DNA from: Mycobacterium syngnathidarum
GTDB lineage: Bacteria; Actinomycetota; Actinomycetes; Mycobacteriales; Mycobacteriaceae
Assembly (NCBI RefSeq): GCF_001942625.1
Contig: NZ_MLCL01000062.1
Span: 372,001 to 436,000 of the forward strand
DNA: 64,000 nucleotides
Reading direction: 5' to 3'
The notes below the pieces were generated by a model. That model did no database searches, was not told the DNA's origin, and saw nothing but the letters and a program-made list of their open reading frames with translations. The translations under genes and the position numbers were made by a program. Positions 18,020-27,948 of this stretch are shown here, piece after piece (the stretch's first letter is position 1; the number at the start of each line of letters is the position of its first letter).

Positions 18020-18637
18020 ATGAGCACTCAGCCCGCCGACACCACGCCGGCTGCCCGCGCGCTGAACTGGCGAGTCGTCGACATCGTCGTCGCCAGCGTC
18101 CTCGCAACGGCAGCCGGGCTGGTGTTCGTGGTGTGGAACATCGCCTCCAACCCGATCAGCGCACCGCTGACAGCAGCGCTTCCGGGCCTGCAGGCGCTGC
18201 TGGCCGGAGGCTGGTTGTTCGCCGGGGTGCTCACCGCGCTCGTGATCCGCAAGCCGGGAGCTGCCCTGTACGGCGAGCTCGTCGCCGCCACGGTGTCGGC
18301 ACTGGTCGGCAACCAGTGGGGCGTGCTCACCCTTGAATCGGGACTGGTGCAGGGCATCGGCGCGGAACTGGTCTTCGCGGCGTTCCTGTACCGCCGTTGG
18401 GGGCTGCCCGTCGCACTGCTCGCCGGGGCTGTCGCCGGATTGGCGCTGGCCGTCAACGACCTCATCCTGTGGTATCCCGGCTCGGCGAACGCCTTCGCCG
18501 CGATCTACACCGTCTCGGCCATCGTCTCCGGCGCCCTCGTCGCCGGCCTGCTCTCGTGGTTGGGGGTCAGAGGTCTGGCGAAGACCGGAGCGCTGGGCCG
18601 GTTCGCGTCGGGCCGGATCGGCCCCGCCGCTCGATGA
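18020..18637 (+). CDS. ykoE: ECF transporter substrate-binding (S) component, YkoE family
   Basis: A 205-residue membrane protein with about five or six helices. Family signatures are IRKPGAALYGELVAATVSALVGNQWG and a second helix pair around GIGAELVFAAFLYRRWG. In Bacillus, YkoEDC imports the thiamine precursor hydroxymethylpyrimidine or thiamine. It overlaps the ATPase gene by ATGA and is the first gene of a four-gene translationally coupled set. No TPP riboswitch was found upstream; a hairpin over its ribosome binding site was. Confidence 0.88.
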   Translation: MSTQPADTTPAARALNWRVVDIVVASVLATAAGLVFVVWNIASNPISAPLTAALPGLQALLAGGWLFAGVLTALVIRKPGAALYGELVAATVSALVGNQWGVLTLESGLVQGIGAELVFAAFLYRRWGLPVALLAGAVAGLALAVNDLILWYPGSANAFAAIYTVSAIVSGALVAGLLSWLGVRGLAKTGALGRFASGRIGPAAR

Positions 18638-20118
18638 GCTCACCGCACGGCTCCGGTGCCACCGTCACGGCGCACAGTTGGGGTTGGAGCCACGCCGGAC
18701 GCACCGCATGGGCCGTGCGCGACCTCGAGCTCGCGATCGAACCCGGCGAACGTGTGCTGCTGCTCGGACCGTCCGGAGCGGGGAAATCGACTCTGCTGCA
18801 CGGCATCGCCGGGCTGCTCGGCGGGGCCGACGAAGGCCGGCAGGCCGGTAGCCTCTTCGTCGACGGTCGGCCGCCGAGCGAGCAACGCCACCGGATCGGA
18901 ATGGTGTTGCAGGATCCCGACTCCCAGGTGATCCTGTCCCGCGTCGGTGACGACGTCGCCTTCGGCATGGAGAACTTCGGTGTTCAACGCGAGCAGATCT
19001 GGCCCCGGGTGCACGCTGCGCTGGACGCGGTCGGGCTGAATCTCGGCTTGTCCCAATCCACTTCAGCGCTGTCCGGCGGACAGAAACAGCGCCTCGCCCT
19101 GGCCGGGGTGATCGCCATGGATCCCGGCCTGATCCTGCTCGACGAACCGACGGCCAACCTCGACCCCGCGGGTGTCATCGAGGTACGGGACGCCGTCGCG
19201 GAATGCGCAGCCCGCACCGGCGCGACACTGATCGTCATCGAGCACCGCACCGAGATGTGGCTGCCGGTGATCGACCGGGTGATCGTGCTCGGCACCGACG
19301 GCGAGGTGATCGCCGACGGCACCCCGGAACAGACCATCCGGCGCAACCACCACTACCTGGTTCGATCCGGTGTCTGGGTACCCGACACCCCGCTGCCCGA
19401 GATCGACCGCCACCGGTTTCCTGCATCCGAATCATTGCTGCAGGCAGCGGGTCTGGCGTTGGCCCACCCCGGTGATCCGCCCATGCACGTCGACCTGGAC
19501 TTCGAGATCTCGACCGGGCAGATCACGGTGATCACCGGCCCGAACGGCGCAGGCAAGTCGACGCTGGCGCTGACCATCGGCGGGCTCTTGCCGGTGCCGG
19601 CCGGCCGGCTCGAGGCGCACGCCGGCTTCGCACCGTCCCCCTCGCGCCGCCAACCCATCAAGTGGAGGTCCAAGGAACTGCTCACCCGGATCGGCAGCGT
19701 GTTCCAAGACCCCGAGCACCAGTTCCTCACCGGCACGGTGCGCGATGAACTCACGTTGGGCCCCAAAGCGATCAAGCTGGGCCACACCGAAACCACCGCG
19801 CGCACCGACGAACTCCTGGAGCGCCTGCGCCTCGGCCACCTCGCCGAGGTGAACCCCTACACGTTGTCCGGCGGAGAGAAGCGCCGCCTGTCGGTCGCCA
19901 CGATGCTGGCCACCGCACCCAAGGTGATCATCCTCGACGAACCCACCTTCGGGCAGGACCGGCGCACCTGGGAAGAACTGACCCGCCTACTGGCCGAGAT
20001 CGCCGATGCCGGAACGGCCGTCGTCGCGGCCACCCACGATCTCGACTTCGCCACCCTACTCGCCGACGCCCGGATCGAGCTGCCGGAGTGGGACCCCACC
20101 GCGGGGACGACGCTGTGA
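18634..20118 (+). CDS. ykoD: ECF transporter tandem ATPase, YkoD type
   Basis: A 494-residue protein holding two complete ABC ATPase domains. The first has Walker A LLGPSGAGKST (about residue 45), signature LSGGQKQRLALAG and Walker B LILLDEPTANLD. The second has Walker A ITGPNGAGKST (about 308), signature LSGGEKRRLSVAT and Walker B VIILDEPTFGQD. Both catalytic Glu residues are intact. It powers uptake with the S component (upstream, ATGA overlap) and the T component (downstream, GTGA overlap). Confidence 0.94.
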   Translation: MSSPHGSGATVTAHSWGWSHAGRTAWAVRDLELAIEPGERVLLLGPSGAGKSTLLHGIAGLLGGADEGRQAGSLFVDGRPPSEQRHRIGMVLQDPDSQVILSRVGDDVAFGMENFGVQREQIWPRVHAALDAVGLNLGLSQSTSALSGGQKQRLALAGVIAMDPGLILLDEPTANLDPAGVIEVRDAVAECAARTGATLIVIEHRTEMWLPVIDRVIVLGTDGEVIADGTPEQTIRRNHHYLVRSGVWVPDTPLPEIDRHRFPASESLLQAAGLALAHPGDPPMHVDLDFEISTGQITVITGPNGAGKSTLALTIGGLLPVPAGRLEAHAGFAPSPSRRQPIKWRSKELLTRIGSVFQDPEHQFLTGTVRDELTLGPKAIKLGHTETTARTDELLERLRLGHLAEVNPYTLSGGEKRRLSVATMLATAPKVIILDEPTFGQDRRTWEELTRLLAEIADAGTAVVAATHDLDFATLLADARIELPEWDPTAGTTL

Positions 20119-20861
20119 TCATCAACCCCGTCGCCCGACTGCTCACCGCCCTGATCATCGCGGGGGCCCTGGTGTTTTCGGTGGACTGGCTTTCGGCGCT
20201 GACCGCGCTGATCGGTGAGCTCGTGCTGTTCGCCGTCATCGGCGTCAAGCTGCGCGCGGCGCTGACCCGTGCCGCCGTGGTCCTCATCGCAGCCGCGCTC
20301 ACCGCCGTCACCATCCTGCTCTACGGGCAGACCAGCGGCACGGTGTACTGGCACTTCTTCCTCGTCACGATCAGCGACGGGTCCATCACGCTCGCCCTGG
20401 CCACGTTTCTCCGCGTCCTGGCGATCGCCCTGCCCTCGGTCATCCTGTTCATCGACGTCGAATCGACCGAGTTGGCAGACGGTTTAGGGCAGGTGCTGCA
20501 TCTGCCTGCCCGATTCGTTGTCGGTGCGCTGGCCGGCCTGCGAATGGTGGGCCTGCTCGGACAGGACTGGCGGTACCTCGGTTACGCGCGCCGAGCCCGC
20601 GGCGTGGCCGACCACGCCAGGGTGCAGCGGATCGCGGGACAGGCGTTCGCCCTGCTGGTGTTCGCCGTGCGCCGCGGATCGAAGCTGGCCACCGCGATGG
20701 AAGCCCGCGGGTTCGGCGCCTACCCGGACCGGACGTGGGCCCGCCCATCTCCCTTCGGAGCACGCGAGTTCGCTTTGATCGCTGCGGGATTCGTCATCGC
20801 CGCCGCCGCGATCACGGTGTCGGTGGTGTGCGGGACATGGAACTTCATTGGCTCTCGATGA
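20115..20861 (+). CDS. ykoC: ECF transporter transmembrane (T) component, YkoC/CbiQ type
   Basis: A 248-residue membrane protein with about five helices. The conserved T-component coupling motif is present as KLATAMEARGFG (Ala-Arg-Gly region) near residue 195. An earlier helix pair reads LRMVGLLGQDWRYLGYARRARG. The start is the GTG at 20115 overlapping the ATPase stop. It overlaps the following P-loop gene by 14 bp. Together with the two upstream genes it forms a complete ECF importer. Confidence 0.9.
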   Translation: MIINPVARLLTALIIAGALVFSVDWLSALTALIGELVLFAVIGVKLRAALTRAAVVLIAAALTAVTILLYGQTSGTVYWHFFLVTISDGSITLALATFLRVLAIALPSVILFIDVESTELADGLGQVLHLPARFVVGALAGLRMVGLLGQDWRYLGYARRARGVADHARVQRIAGQAFALLVFAVRRGSKLATAMEARGFGAYPDRTWARPSPFGAREFALIAAGFVIAAAAITVSVVCGTWNFIGSR

Positions 20862-21408
20862 CATCCTGCGCCGCCTCGACGCGGCCGCGACAACGGTACT
20901 GATCGACGGCCGTTCCGGGTCCGGCAAGTCGACGCTGGCCGCCGAGCTGCACGACATCTGGGCCGGCAGTGTCGTCGTTCGGCTCGACGACATCTACCCG
21001 GGCTGGGACGGACTGCTCTGGGCCGCAGACCATTTGCAGCGATCACTGCTCGAGCCGCGGGCGGCCGGGCACACCGGACGCTGGCGGCAATGGGACTGGA
21101 CTACGGCTGCACCCAGCGGCTGGCACCGGGTCGAGCCTGGGCAACGCTTGATCGTCGAGGGCATCGGCGCGCTCACCCCGGCTGCCCGGGCGTGTGCGGA
21201 CCTGGGCATCTGGGTCGACGCCGACGATGCCGAGCGCAAGCGTCGGGCATTGGAACGCGACGGAGACACCTACCGGCCGCACTGGGACCGGTGGGCAGCC
21301 CAGGAGGACGAGTTCATCGCCAGGTTTCAGCCGAGGGCGTGTGCCGACCTGATCGCTGTACCGGCCGCGGACGGATTCGAGTTCACCGCGCCCGGCCGGC
21401 GCCGCTAG
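20848..21408 (+). CDS. P-loop kinase-like ATP-binding protein (uridine-kinase fold)
   Basis: A 186-residue protein with Walker A DGRSGSGKSTLAAEL at about residues 20-34. A following acidic motif (VVVRLDDIYPGWDGL) and a Walker B-like segment (LIVEGIGAL) resemble the uridine kinase/phosphoribulokinase fold. A lid-like Arg cluster is AERKRRALERDGDTY. It begins with TTG at 20848, 14 bp inside the T-component gene, so it is translationally coupled to the importer. An obvious inference is phosphorylation of the imported compound, but the substrate cannot be read from sequence. The stop shares CTAG with convergent fprB. Confidence 0.85.
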   Translation: MALDDILRRLDAAATTVLIDGRSGSGKSTLAAELHDIWAGSVVVRLDDIYPGWDGLLWAADHLQRSLLEPRAAGHTGRWRQWDWTTAAPSGWHRVEPGQRLIVEGIGALTPAARACADLGIWVDADDAERKRRALERDGDTYRPHWDRWAAQEDEFIARFQPRACADLIAVPAADGFEFTAPGRRR

Positions 21409-23063
21409 CGCAGTCCTGCCAGAACCCGTTGCCGCATCGTCGGTTTCGGGGCCGTTGCGGCGGCCGCGATCATCTCGTCGACCGAGGTGAACTTGTCACG
21501 CGGCCGATCCTCGCCACCGCGGGCGATCTCGGCGGCATCGATCGCCTGCCACCCGGCCGCGTCGACCATGGCGGGCTGGCGCGTCCGCACCAGCTTCTCC
21601 AACGCGGACTGCTTGTGCACCGGGTCGGTCAGCACGCCGGCGTTGAAATCGTCGACCAACTGACGCACCGTCTGCGCCGCACACGACTTGTTGGTGCCGA
21701 TGAAGCCGGTGGGACCGCGCTTGATCCAGCCGGCCACGTAGGCGCCTGCCGCGTCACGAACACGTCCGGCGTCGTTGGGCACCACGGCGGCATCGTCGTC
21801 GAACGGAAGGTCGGCAATGGCCTTGCCGCGGTAGCCGATCGAGGTCAGTACCAGCCCTGCGTCGAGCGTGCGCACATCATCGGTTCCGGTCACACCGAAT
21901 TCGATTCCGGTCACCCGGTCCTCGCCGAGCACGCGCTGCGGGGTGAGCCGGTAGGCCAGCCGGATCCTCGGCTTGGTCAACGGCGCGGACGCATGACCCA
22001 GCTTGGCCAGAATCTCCAGCTTGTTGCGGGTCAGCGGGTCGGTGGTGCGAGCCAGATCTGCCACCACCAACTGATGGTCGGCCTCATCGAGCACGACGTC
22101 GCAGCTGGCGGTCAAGCCGATCAGTTCCGGCAAGGTGAAAGCCGACTCCGCGGGGCCGCGGCGGGCCGCGATCACCACCTCGGAGACCTTCGAAGTGCGC
22201 AGGGCCGCCAGGGCATGGTCGGAAATGTCGGTGCGGGCCAACGTATCCGGATCGGTGGTGAGGATCCGGGCCACGTCGAAGGCGACATTGCCGTTGCCCA
22301 CGATGACCACCCGCTCATGGCTCAGATCCACGGGCAGGTCGGTGAACTCGGGATGTCCGTTGATCCAGGCCACCATCTCGGTGGCCGTTCCGGTACCCGG
22401 CAGGTCCATACCGTCGATGGCGAGCCGGCGATCGTTGGGTGCACCCACCGCGTACAGCACGGCGTGATGGTGTTCCAACAGGTCGGCGTGTGACAGGTGC
22501 TTGCCCACCTCGACGTTGAGGAAGAACTTGAACCCGGCATGTTTGGCGATCACGTCGAACAGCCGGGTCACCCGCTTGGTGCTCTGGTGGTCCGGAGCGA
22601 CACCCGCCCGCACCAGCCCGTAGGGCGTCGGCAGCTTCTCGAAGACATTGACCCGCACGCCCCGCTGCGTCAGCAGCTCGTCGGCCGCGTACATGGCGGC
22701 CGGACCGGAGCCCACGATCGCCACGGTCAGCGGCGCGCCCCCACGAGCATCCACCTTCGGCGCCGCGATCACCGGCGCCAGCTTGGACGTCGGCGGCAAC
22801 TTACCTTCCCGCTTCGGGTAGAAGGCCGCGTTGAGCTCGATGAACGGCAGTTGCTTGTCGGTCAGCCGGGTATCGGCCGCGATCGCACCGACCGGGCACG
22901 CGCTCACGCACGCGCCACAGTCCACGCAGGCATCGGGATCGATGTAGAGCATCTCTGCCGTCGCGAAGCCCGGCTCATCCGGCGACGGATGAATGCAGTT
23001 CACCGGACACGCGTAGACGCAGGACCCGTCGCTACAACACGACTGGGTGATCACATGGGGCAT
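21405..23063 (-). CDS. fprB: FprB ferredoxin/ferredoxin-NADP+ reductase
   Basis: A 552-residue fusion equivalent to Rv0886. The N-terminal ferredoxin module has Cys9, 15, 19, 23 and Cys46, 49, 52, 56, compatible with a 7Fe or 8Fe cluster set. The rest is an adrenodoxin-reductase-type flavoprotein with FAD motif VAIVGSGPAAMYAADELL near residue 110 and NADP motif VVIVGNGNVAFDVARIL near 245. It moves electrons between NADPH and iron-sulfur partners. It lies 30 bp downstream of the AurF-like oxygenase gene on the same strand, suggesting it supplies that enzyme. Confidence 0.95.
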   Translation of the reverse strand: MPHVITQSCCSDGSCVYACPVNCIHPSPDEPGFATAEMLYIDPDACVDCGACVSACPVGAIAADTRLTDKQLPFIELNAAFYPKREGKLPPTSKLAPVIAAPKVDARGGAPLTVAIVGSGPAAMYAADELLTQRGVRVNVFEKLPTPYGLVRAGVAPDHQSTKRVTRLFDVIAKHAGFKFFLNVEVGKHLSHADLLEHHHAVLYAVGAPNDRRLAIDGMDLPGTGTATEMVAWINGHPEFTDLPVDLSHERVVIVGNGNVAFDVARILTTDPDTLARTDISDHALAALRTSKVSEVVIAARRGPAESAFTLPELIGLTASCDVVLDEADHQLVVADLARTTDPLTRNKLEILAKLGHASAPLTKPRIRLAYRLTPQRVLGEDRVTGIEFGVTGTDDVRTLDAGLVLTSIGYRGKAIADLPFDDDAAVVPNDAGRVRDAAGAYVAGWIKRGPTGFIGTNKSCAAQTVRQLVDDFNAGVLTDPVHKQSALEKLVRTRQPAMVDAAGWQAIDAAEIARGGEDRPRDKFTSVDEMIAAAATAPKPTMRQRVLAGLR

Positions 23064-23093
23064 AACAAACCTTCGAACCCTCCGGGACGAGCT

Positions 23094-24110
23094 TTAGGCG
23101 ACTGAGACCAGGTGCTCGCGCTGTGGCTCGCTACGGTAGCGGCTCGGCGCCCCGTCGATCTTGCAGATCCGCCACATGAGCTTGGCGATCGGGTTCATCA
23201 GGCCGGTGTCGTGGCAGAGCATCCGGACATCGCCGAACATATCCCGCAGCATCTTGCGAGACTCGGGCGAACGGAAGAACAGCTCCTTGCGCACCGAGCG
23301 CGGGATGTCGAATTCCTTCCAGAACGCGCGCGGCGGCACGATGATCGCCGAGCACAGGATGCGCATGGTCAGCGGCACGAACAGCGACAGGATCCAGCGC
23401 TGCCGGCGGCGCAGGTTCGGCACCCGCTTGTGCAGGTACTGGTGCGCGAACGAGATGTGGCGGGCCTCCTCGGCGACGTGGATCGCCATCACCCGTTCCA
23501 TGATCGGGTGCAGGGCCTTGCCCTCACGCAGCACGTTCTTCTGCGTGTGATCGATGGGTTCCTCGCCGGCGAGAACACCGAAGAAGAACGGGATCGGCAG
23601 CGGGCCGGCGGCCAGCGGGATCAGCGGCTGCAGCCACTTGAGCAGCCTCGGCATGCCCGGCACGTCCATGCCGATCCGGTTCACCATCTCCTGGAACATC
23701 AGGGTGTGGTTGCACTCCTCGACGGATTCGTGCAGGCAGTACCGGTACTCCGGCGAGCCGTTGGGCACCCAGAACGAGTACTCCATCAGGCCGCGGATCA
23801 GGATGTTCTCGAAGTGCAGGCCGACCTTGGCGACATTGGCCTGACGCCACATGCCGATCTCGATCTGCCGATCAACGGGCTGCGCCTGGTACCAGCGGTG
23901 GCCACCCATCGGGTCGGTCGCCGGCAGGATCCAGCGCGGATCGTTCGGGATCACCGCGAACTCCGGCGAATCCCAGTCGATGTCCTTGTACGGGTTGAAG
24001 TTGCGCCGCACCGAGCCCTCGGACAGCGTAGAGAGCATGTCGACGTACTGGGTGTCGTCGCTGACGTCCATGTTCTTGCGCCAACGCCTGACCATCTTGG
24101 TCCGAGCCAT
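23094..24110 (-). CDS. AurF-like diiron oxygenase (Rv0885-like)
   Basis: A 338-residue protein of the p-aminobenzoate N-oxygenase AurF/ferritin-like group. Candidate diiron ligands lie in HFENILIRG (about residue 100), ESVEECNH (about 128-135) and HVAEEARHISFAHQYLH (about 222-238), the ExxH/EExxH pattern of the fold. It begins MARTKMVRRWRKNMDVSDDTQ with GAGAGAGG upstream. It matches Rv0885, and its link to fprB is conserved. The natural substrate is unknown; N- or C-oxygenation is possible. Confidence 0.9.
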   Translation of the reverse strand: MARTKMVRRWRKNMDVSDDTQYVDMLSTLSEGSVRRNFNPYKDIDWDSPEFAVIPNDPRWILPATDPMGGHRWYQAQPVDRQIEIGMWRQANVAKVGLHFENILIRGLMEYSFWVPNGSPEYRYCLHESVEECNHTLMFQEMVNRIGMDVPGMPRLLKWLQPLIPLAAGPLPIPFFFGVLAGEEPIDHTQKNVLREGKALHPIMERVMAIHVAEEARHISFAHQYLHKRVPNLRRRQRWILSLFVPLTMRILCSAIIVPPRAFWKEFDIPRSVRKELFFRSPESRKMLRDMFGDVRMLCHDTGLMNPIAKLMWRICKIDGAPSRYRSEPQREHLVSVA

Positions 24111-25557
<1,447 letters not shown>

Positions 25558-25581
25558 GTCCGTCGCACTCCCGCCAGCGTG

Positions 25582-25601
25582 TCAGCCCGGTCACGGGCTG
25601 A
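25582..25601 (+). terminator. Stem-loop after serC
   Basis: TCAGCCCG (25582-25589) pairs perfectly with CGGGCTGA (25594-25601) around a 4-base loop, 24 bp past the serC stop. No T run follows (ATAACG), so it would be a U-poor terminator or a leader hairpin of sepH. Confidence 0.55.
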
Positions 25602-25628
25602 TAACGCAGTAGGGTTCGCGCAGGAGGT

Positions 25629-26456
25629 TTGGTCGGTATGCGAGAACTCAGAGTCGTTGGTTTGAACGTAGACGGCAGACGCATCATCTGTGAATCCGAC
25701 GACACCGCCAAGGACATGTTCAGCTTGCGTGTCGATGACCGGCTGCGTGCCGCCATGCGCGGTGACAAGGTCGCCTCGAATCAGACCGATATCGATGCAG
25801 AGGTGCAGAACGTGCTGCGACCCAAGGAGATTCAGGCCAGGATTCGCGCCGGGGCATCGGTGGAGCAGTTGGCCGAAGCAGCCGGGGTGCCTGTCGAACG
25901 GGTCGAGCGGTTCGCTCATCCGGTCTTGCTGGAACGCGCCCGGGCAGCCGAGCTGGCCACCGCGGCACATCCGGTACTGGCCGACGGACCTGCAGTACTG
26001 ACGCTGCTGGAGACCGTCACCACTGCCCTGGTGGGTCGCGGACTCGACCCGGACTCCATTGCCTGGGACGCCTGGCGCAACGAGGACAGCCGCTGGACCG
26101 TGCAGCTGGCCTGGAAGGCCGGACGGTCCGACAACGTTGCGCATTTCCGGTACTCCCCCGGAGCTCACGGCGGCACCGTCACCGCGTCAGACGATGCCGC
26201 CCGCCAGTTGATCAACCCCGATTTCGGTCGGCCGTTGCGCCCCGTCGCGGCGGTACCGCACCTCTTCGACCATCACGAAACCCCCGAAGTTCAGGAGAGC
26301 CCGGCCGCGGCCGTGCCCGACGAGTTCAGCCGGCCGGCCGAACCGGAGCCCGCCCCTGCCCCGCAGGCGCCCAAGCGCGGCCGCAAGGCGCGGCCGGCGG
26401 TTCCCGCGTGGGAGGACGTGCTGCTGGGCGTGCGGTCGTCCGGCACTCAGCCCTGA
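25629..26456 (+). CDS. sepH: Septation protein SepH
   Basis: A 275-residue protein of the DUF3071/SepH family (Rv0883c). The N-terminal domain MRELRVVGLNVDGRRIICES contains a helix-turn-helix-like region (PKEIQARIRAGASVEQLAEAAGVPVERVERFAHPVLLERAR, about residues 60-100), followed by a variable Pro/Ala-rich tail ending PAWEDVLLGVRSSG. SepH binds FtsZ and promotes its assembly during division in actinobacteria. A good ribosome binding site (AGGAGG) lies 10 bp before the ATG. Confidence 0.93.
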   Translation: MVGMRELRVVGLNVDGRRIICESDDTAKDMFSLRVDDRLRAAMRGDKVASNQTDIDAEVQNVLRPKEIQARIRAGASVEQLAEAAGVPVERVERFAHPVLLERARAAELATAAHPVLADGPAVLTLLETVTTALVGRGLDPDSIAWDAWRNEDSRWTVQLAWKAGRSDNVAHFRYSPGAHGGTVTASDDAARQLINPDFGRPLRPVAAVPHLFDHHETPEVQESPAAAVPDEFSRPAEPEPAPAPQAPKRGRKARPAVPAWEDVLLGVRSSGTQP

Positions 26457-26475
26457 TCGTCTTCGAGGAGCCTGT

Positions 26476-26514
26476 GCTGAAGTTTGCGGCCATCAGGTAG
26501 CCGCAATCTTCAGC
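26476..26514. repeat. 39-bp palindromic repeat, copy 1
   Basis: Arms 26476-26490 and 26500-26514 (GCTGAAG..TGCGGC type) are complementary over 15 bp with one mismatch; the 9-base loop is CATCAGGTA. It lies 19 bp past the sepH stop. Copies of the same element occur at 27538-27576 (inverted) and 41603-41641. Confidence 0.85.
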
Positions 26515-26531
26515 GTTGACAGCCCTCCACG

Positions 26532-27467
26532 TCAGGCCGCCAGCTCAACGCCGGTGAACTCGCAGCCCGGACCGCAGGCGTGGCCACTCACCCTGATCCC
26601 GTGGCGCCGCATCACCTGGGCGATCTTCGCGGCGGTCCGGCACGGTCGGTCGAAAACCTGACGGTAGGACAGTCGGACGGTTGAGCGGCCGTCGACCGCG
26701 GCGTCGAGATCACGCTCGACATCCTCGTTTCGTGCCGATGCCGTGTTGTGGAACAAGAGGCCATCGAGTTCGACCACGAGCCGTTGGTCGTACTCAGCAT
26801 CGCGGTAGCTCACCCCCACCGATGAGGTCGAACGCTTCTGACGAGCGGCCCGTGGCAATCCGTGCGCCCGTTCCACGCGATTGAGATATCCGTGCTCCAG
26901 AACCGAGCAGGTGCCCTCGGCAATGTCGACCATCACCGCCCGCAGCCAGCGTCTTCTGCGAACCCGTAAACGAGCGTCGAGGGCTCGCAGTAGATGTCGT
27001 GCGGTGGTTCGCCGCGATTGGCAGGCGTTGGCCAGCACCGCGATGGCATCGAACTCGGATTTGGCCTGGCATGCGACGTCAAGGGCGGCTTCCTCGAAAC
27101 GCAGCCGTGGCGGACCGACGTGCCAGAGCACCCGTTCCTGCAGGTGGGCCTGATGGTGGATGCGCACTCCGTGGGGTTCGGCGAGCACGCCCCGGTCGCG
27201 GGAGACTGCGATATGGATCACCGCACCCTCGTCGGTCAACGCCGATTCCAGGCACAGCGCCGCCGGAGCCGCGTAAAGCACTGCGGCCCAGGCCCGTTGC
27301 AGCCACGTCAACGGTCCGGTGTGATCGATGTACACGCCGTCGTGGACCCGCGCCCACTCATTACGCCGGAGCAACCGTCGAATGTCGTGCTGCTGCATCC
27401 CCGCGTCCAGGGCTTGCCGACGCGAAACAACTCCCGACTGCTGCCCAAGCACGTCCCCGATGTCCAC
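26532..27467 (-). CDS. AbiEi-like winged-helix protein with C-terminal nuclease-like (DUF559/Vsr) domain
   Basis: A 311-residue protein starting MDIGDVLGQQSGVVSRRQALD. The N terminus (about 1-50) is the winged-helix found in AbiEi-type IV antitoxins (VVSRRQALDAGMQQHDIRRLLRR, VHDGVYI). The C-terminal third shows YDQRLVVELDGLLFHN, with the acidic spacing of Vsr/DUF559 PD-(D/E)XK nucleases. Such proteins are common, often multicopy, in mycobacteria. No AbiEii toxin partner is adjacent. The gene sits alone between inverted copies of a 39-bp palindrome. Function unknown. Confidence 0.82.
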   Translation of the reverse strand: MDIGDVLGQQSGVVSRRQALDAGMQQHDIRRLLRRNEWARVHDGVYIDHTGPLTWLQRAWAAVLYAAPAALCLESALTDEGAVIHIAVSRDRGVLAEPHGVRIHHQAHLQERVLWHVGPPRLRFEEAALDVACQAKSEFDAIAVLANACQSRRTTARHLLRALDARLRVRRRRWLRAVMVDIAEGTCSVLEHGYLNRVERAHGLPRAARQKRSTSSVGVSYRDAEYDQRLVVELDGLLFHNTASARNEDVERDLDAAVDGRSTVRLSYRQVFDRPCRTAAKIAQVMRRHGIRVSGHACGPGCEFTGVELAA

Positions 27468-27537
27468 GCCGTCGATGCTCGTCGACCGGCGACTCCCCGA
27501 CCAGACCCGTTCCGCGCACTTGTGGATAACTACGTGC

Positions 27538-27576
27538 GCTGAAGATCGCGGCTACCTGGTGGCCGCAATCCTCAGC
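27538..27576. repeat. 39-bp palindromic repeat, copy 2 (inverted)
   Basis: Its reverse complement matches copy 1 closely: arms of the GCTGAGGATTGCGGC / GCCGCGATCTTCAGC type around loop CACCAGGTA. It is 70 bp upstream of the AbiEi-like start and 76 bp past the DUF2537 stop. Relative to copy 1 it is inverted, so the two bracket the AbiEi-like gene as terminal inverted repeats. Confidence 0.85.
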
Positions 27577-27652
27577 ACTCACAGGCCCGCAGTGTGGTGC
27601 ACCGACCACCAACGTGAGCAGGGTCTGGAGACCGAACTGGTGGCCTGAGCGG

Positions 27653-27928
27653 TCAGCCCTGGGTCAGCCCGATCGCCAGCAGCGCCAACCAGCCACCCGC
27701 CACCCCGACGCCCGAACCCAGGACGAACCAGCGCCACACCGGCCGGTGCCGCCAACCCCACACCGTCGGGGCCAGACCTCCGACGGCCACCATGTTCAGC
27801 CCGATCGCTAGAAGCGGGTGAACACGCAGCAACCCGACCCCGAGCACCACGATCGCCGCACCGAGCACCACGGCCACGAAGGCGGCCACCGTCAGGCCGG
27901 TACCCCACGGCGTGGAATCGTCGGTCAC
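27653..27928 (-). CDS. DUF2537 small membrane protein (Rv0882-like)
   Basis: A 91-residue protein with three likely membrane helices: about 11-33 (GLTVAAFVAVVLGAAIVVLG), 37-57 and 66-88 (WFVLGSGVGVAGGWLALLAI). It corresponds to Rv0882 (94 residues) in place and size. It lies 20 bp downstream of the RNA methyltransferase gene on the same strand, the third gene of a MarR-methyltransferase-DUF2537 unit. Function unknown. Confidence 0.85.
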   Translation of the reverse strand: MTDDSTPWGTGLTVAAFVAVVLGAAIVVLGVGLLRVHPLLAIGLNMVAVGGLAPTVWGWRHRPVWRWFVLGSGVGVAGGWLALLAIGLTQG

Positions 27929-27948
27929 GGAGTCAATCTAGCGCGATC

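Noticed and set aside
26532..27467. Complete AbiE toxin-antitoxin system
   Set aside because: No nucleotidyltransferase-like AbiEii gene lies next to the AbiEi-like gene.
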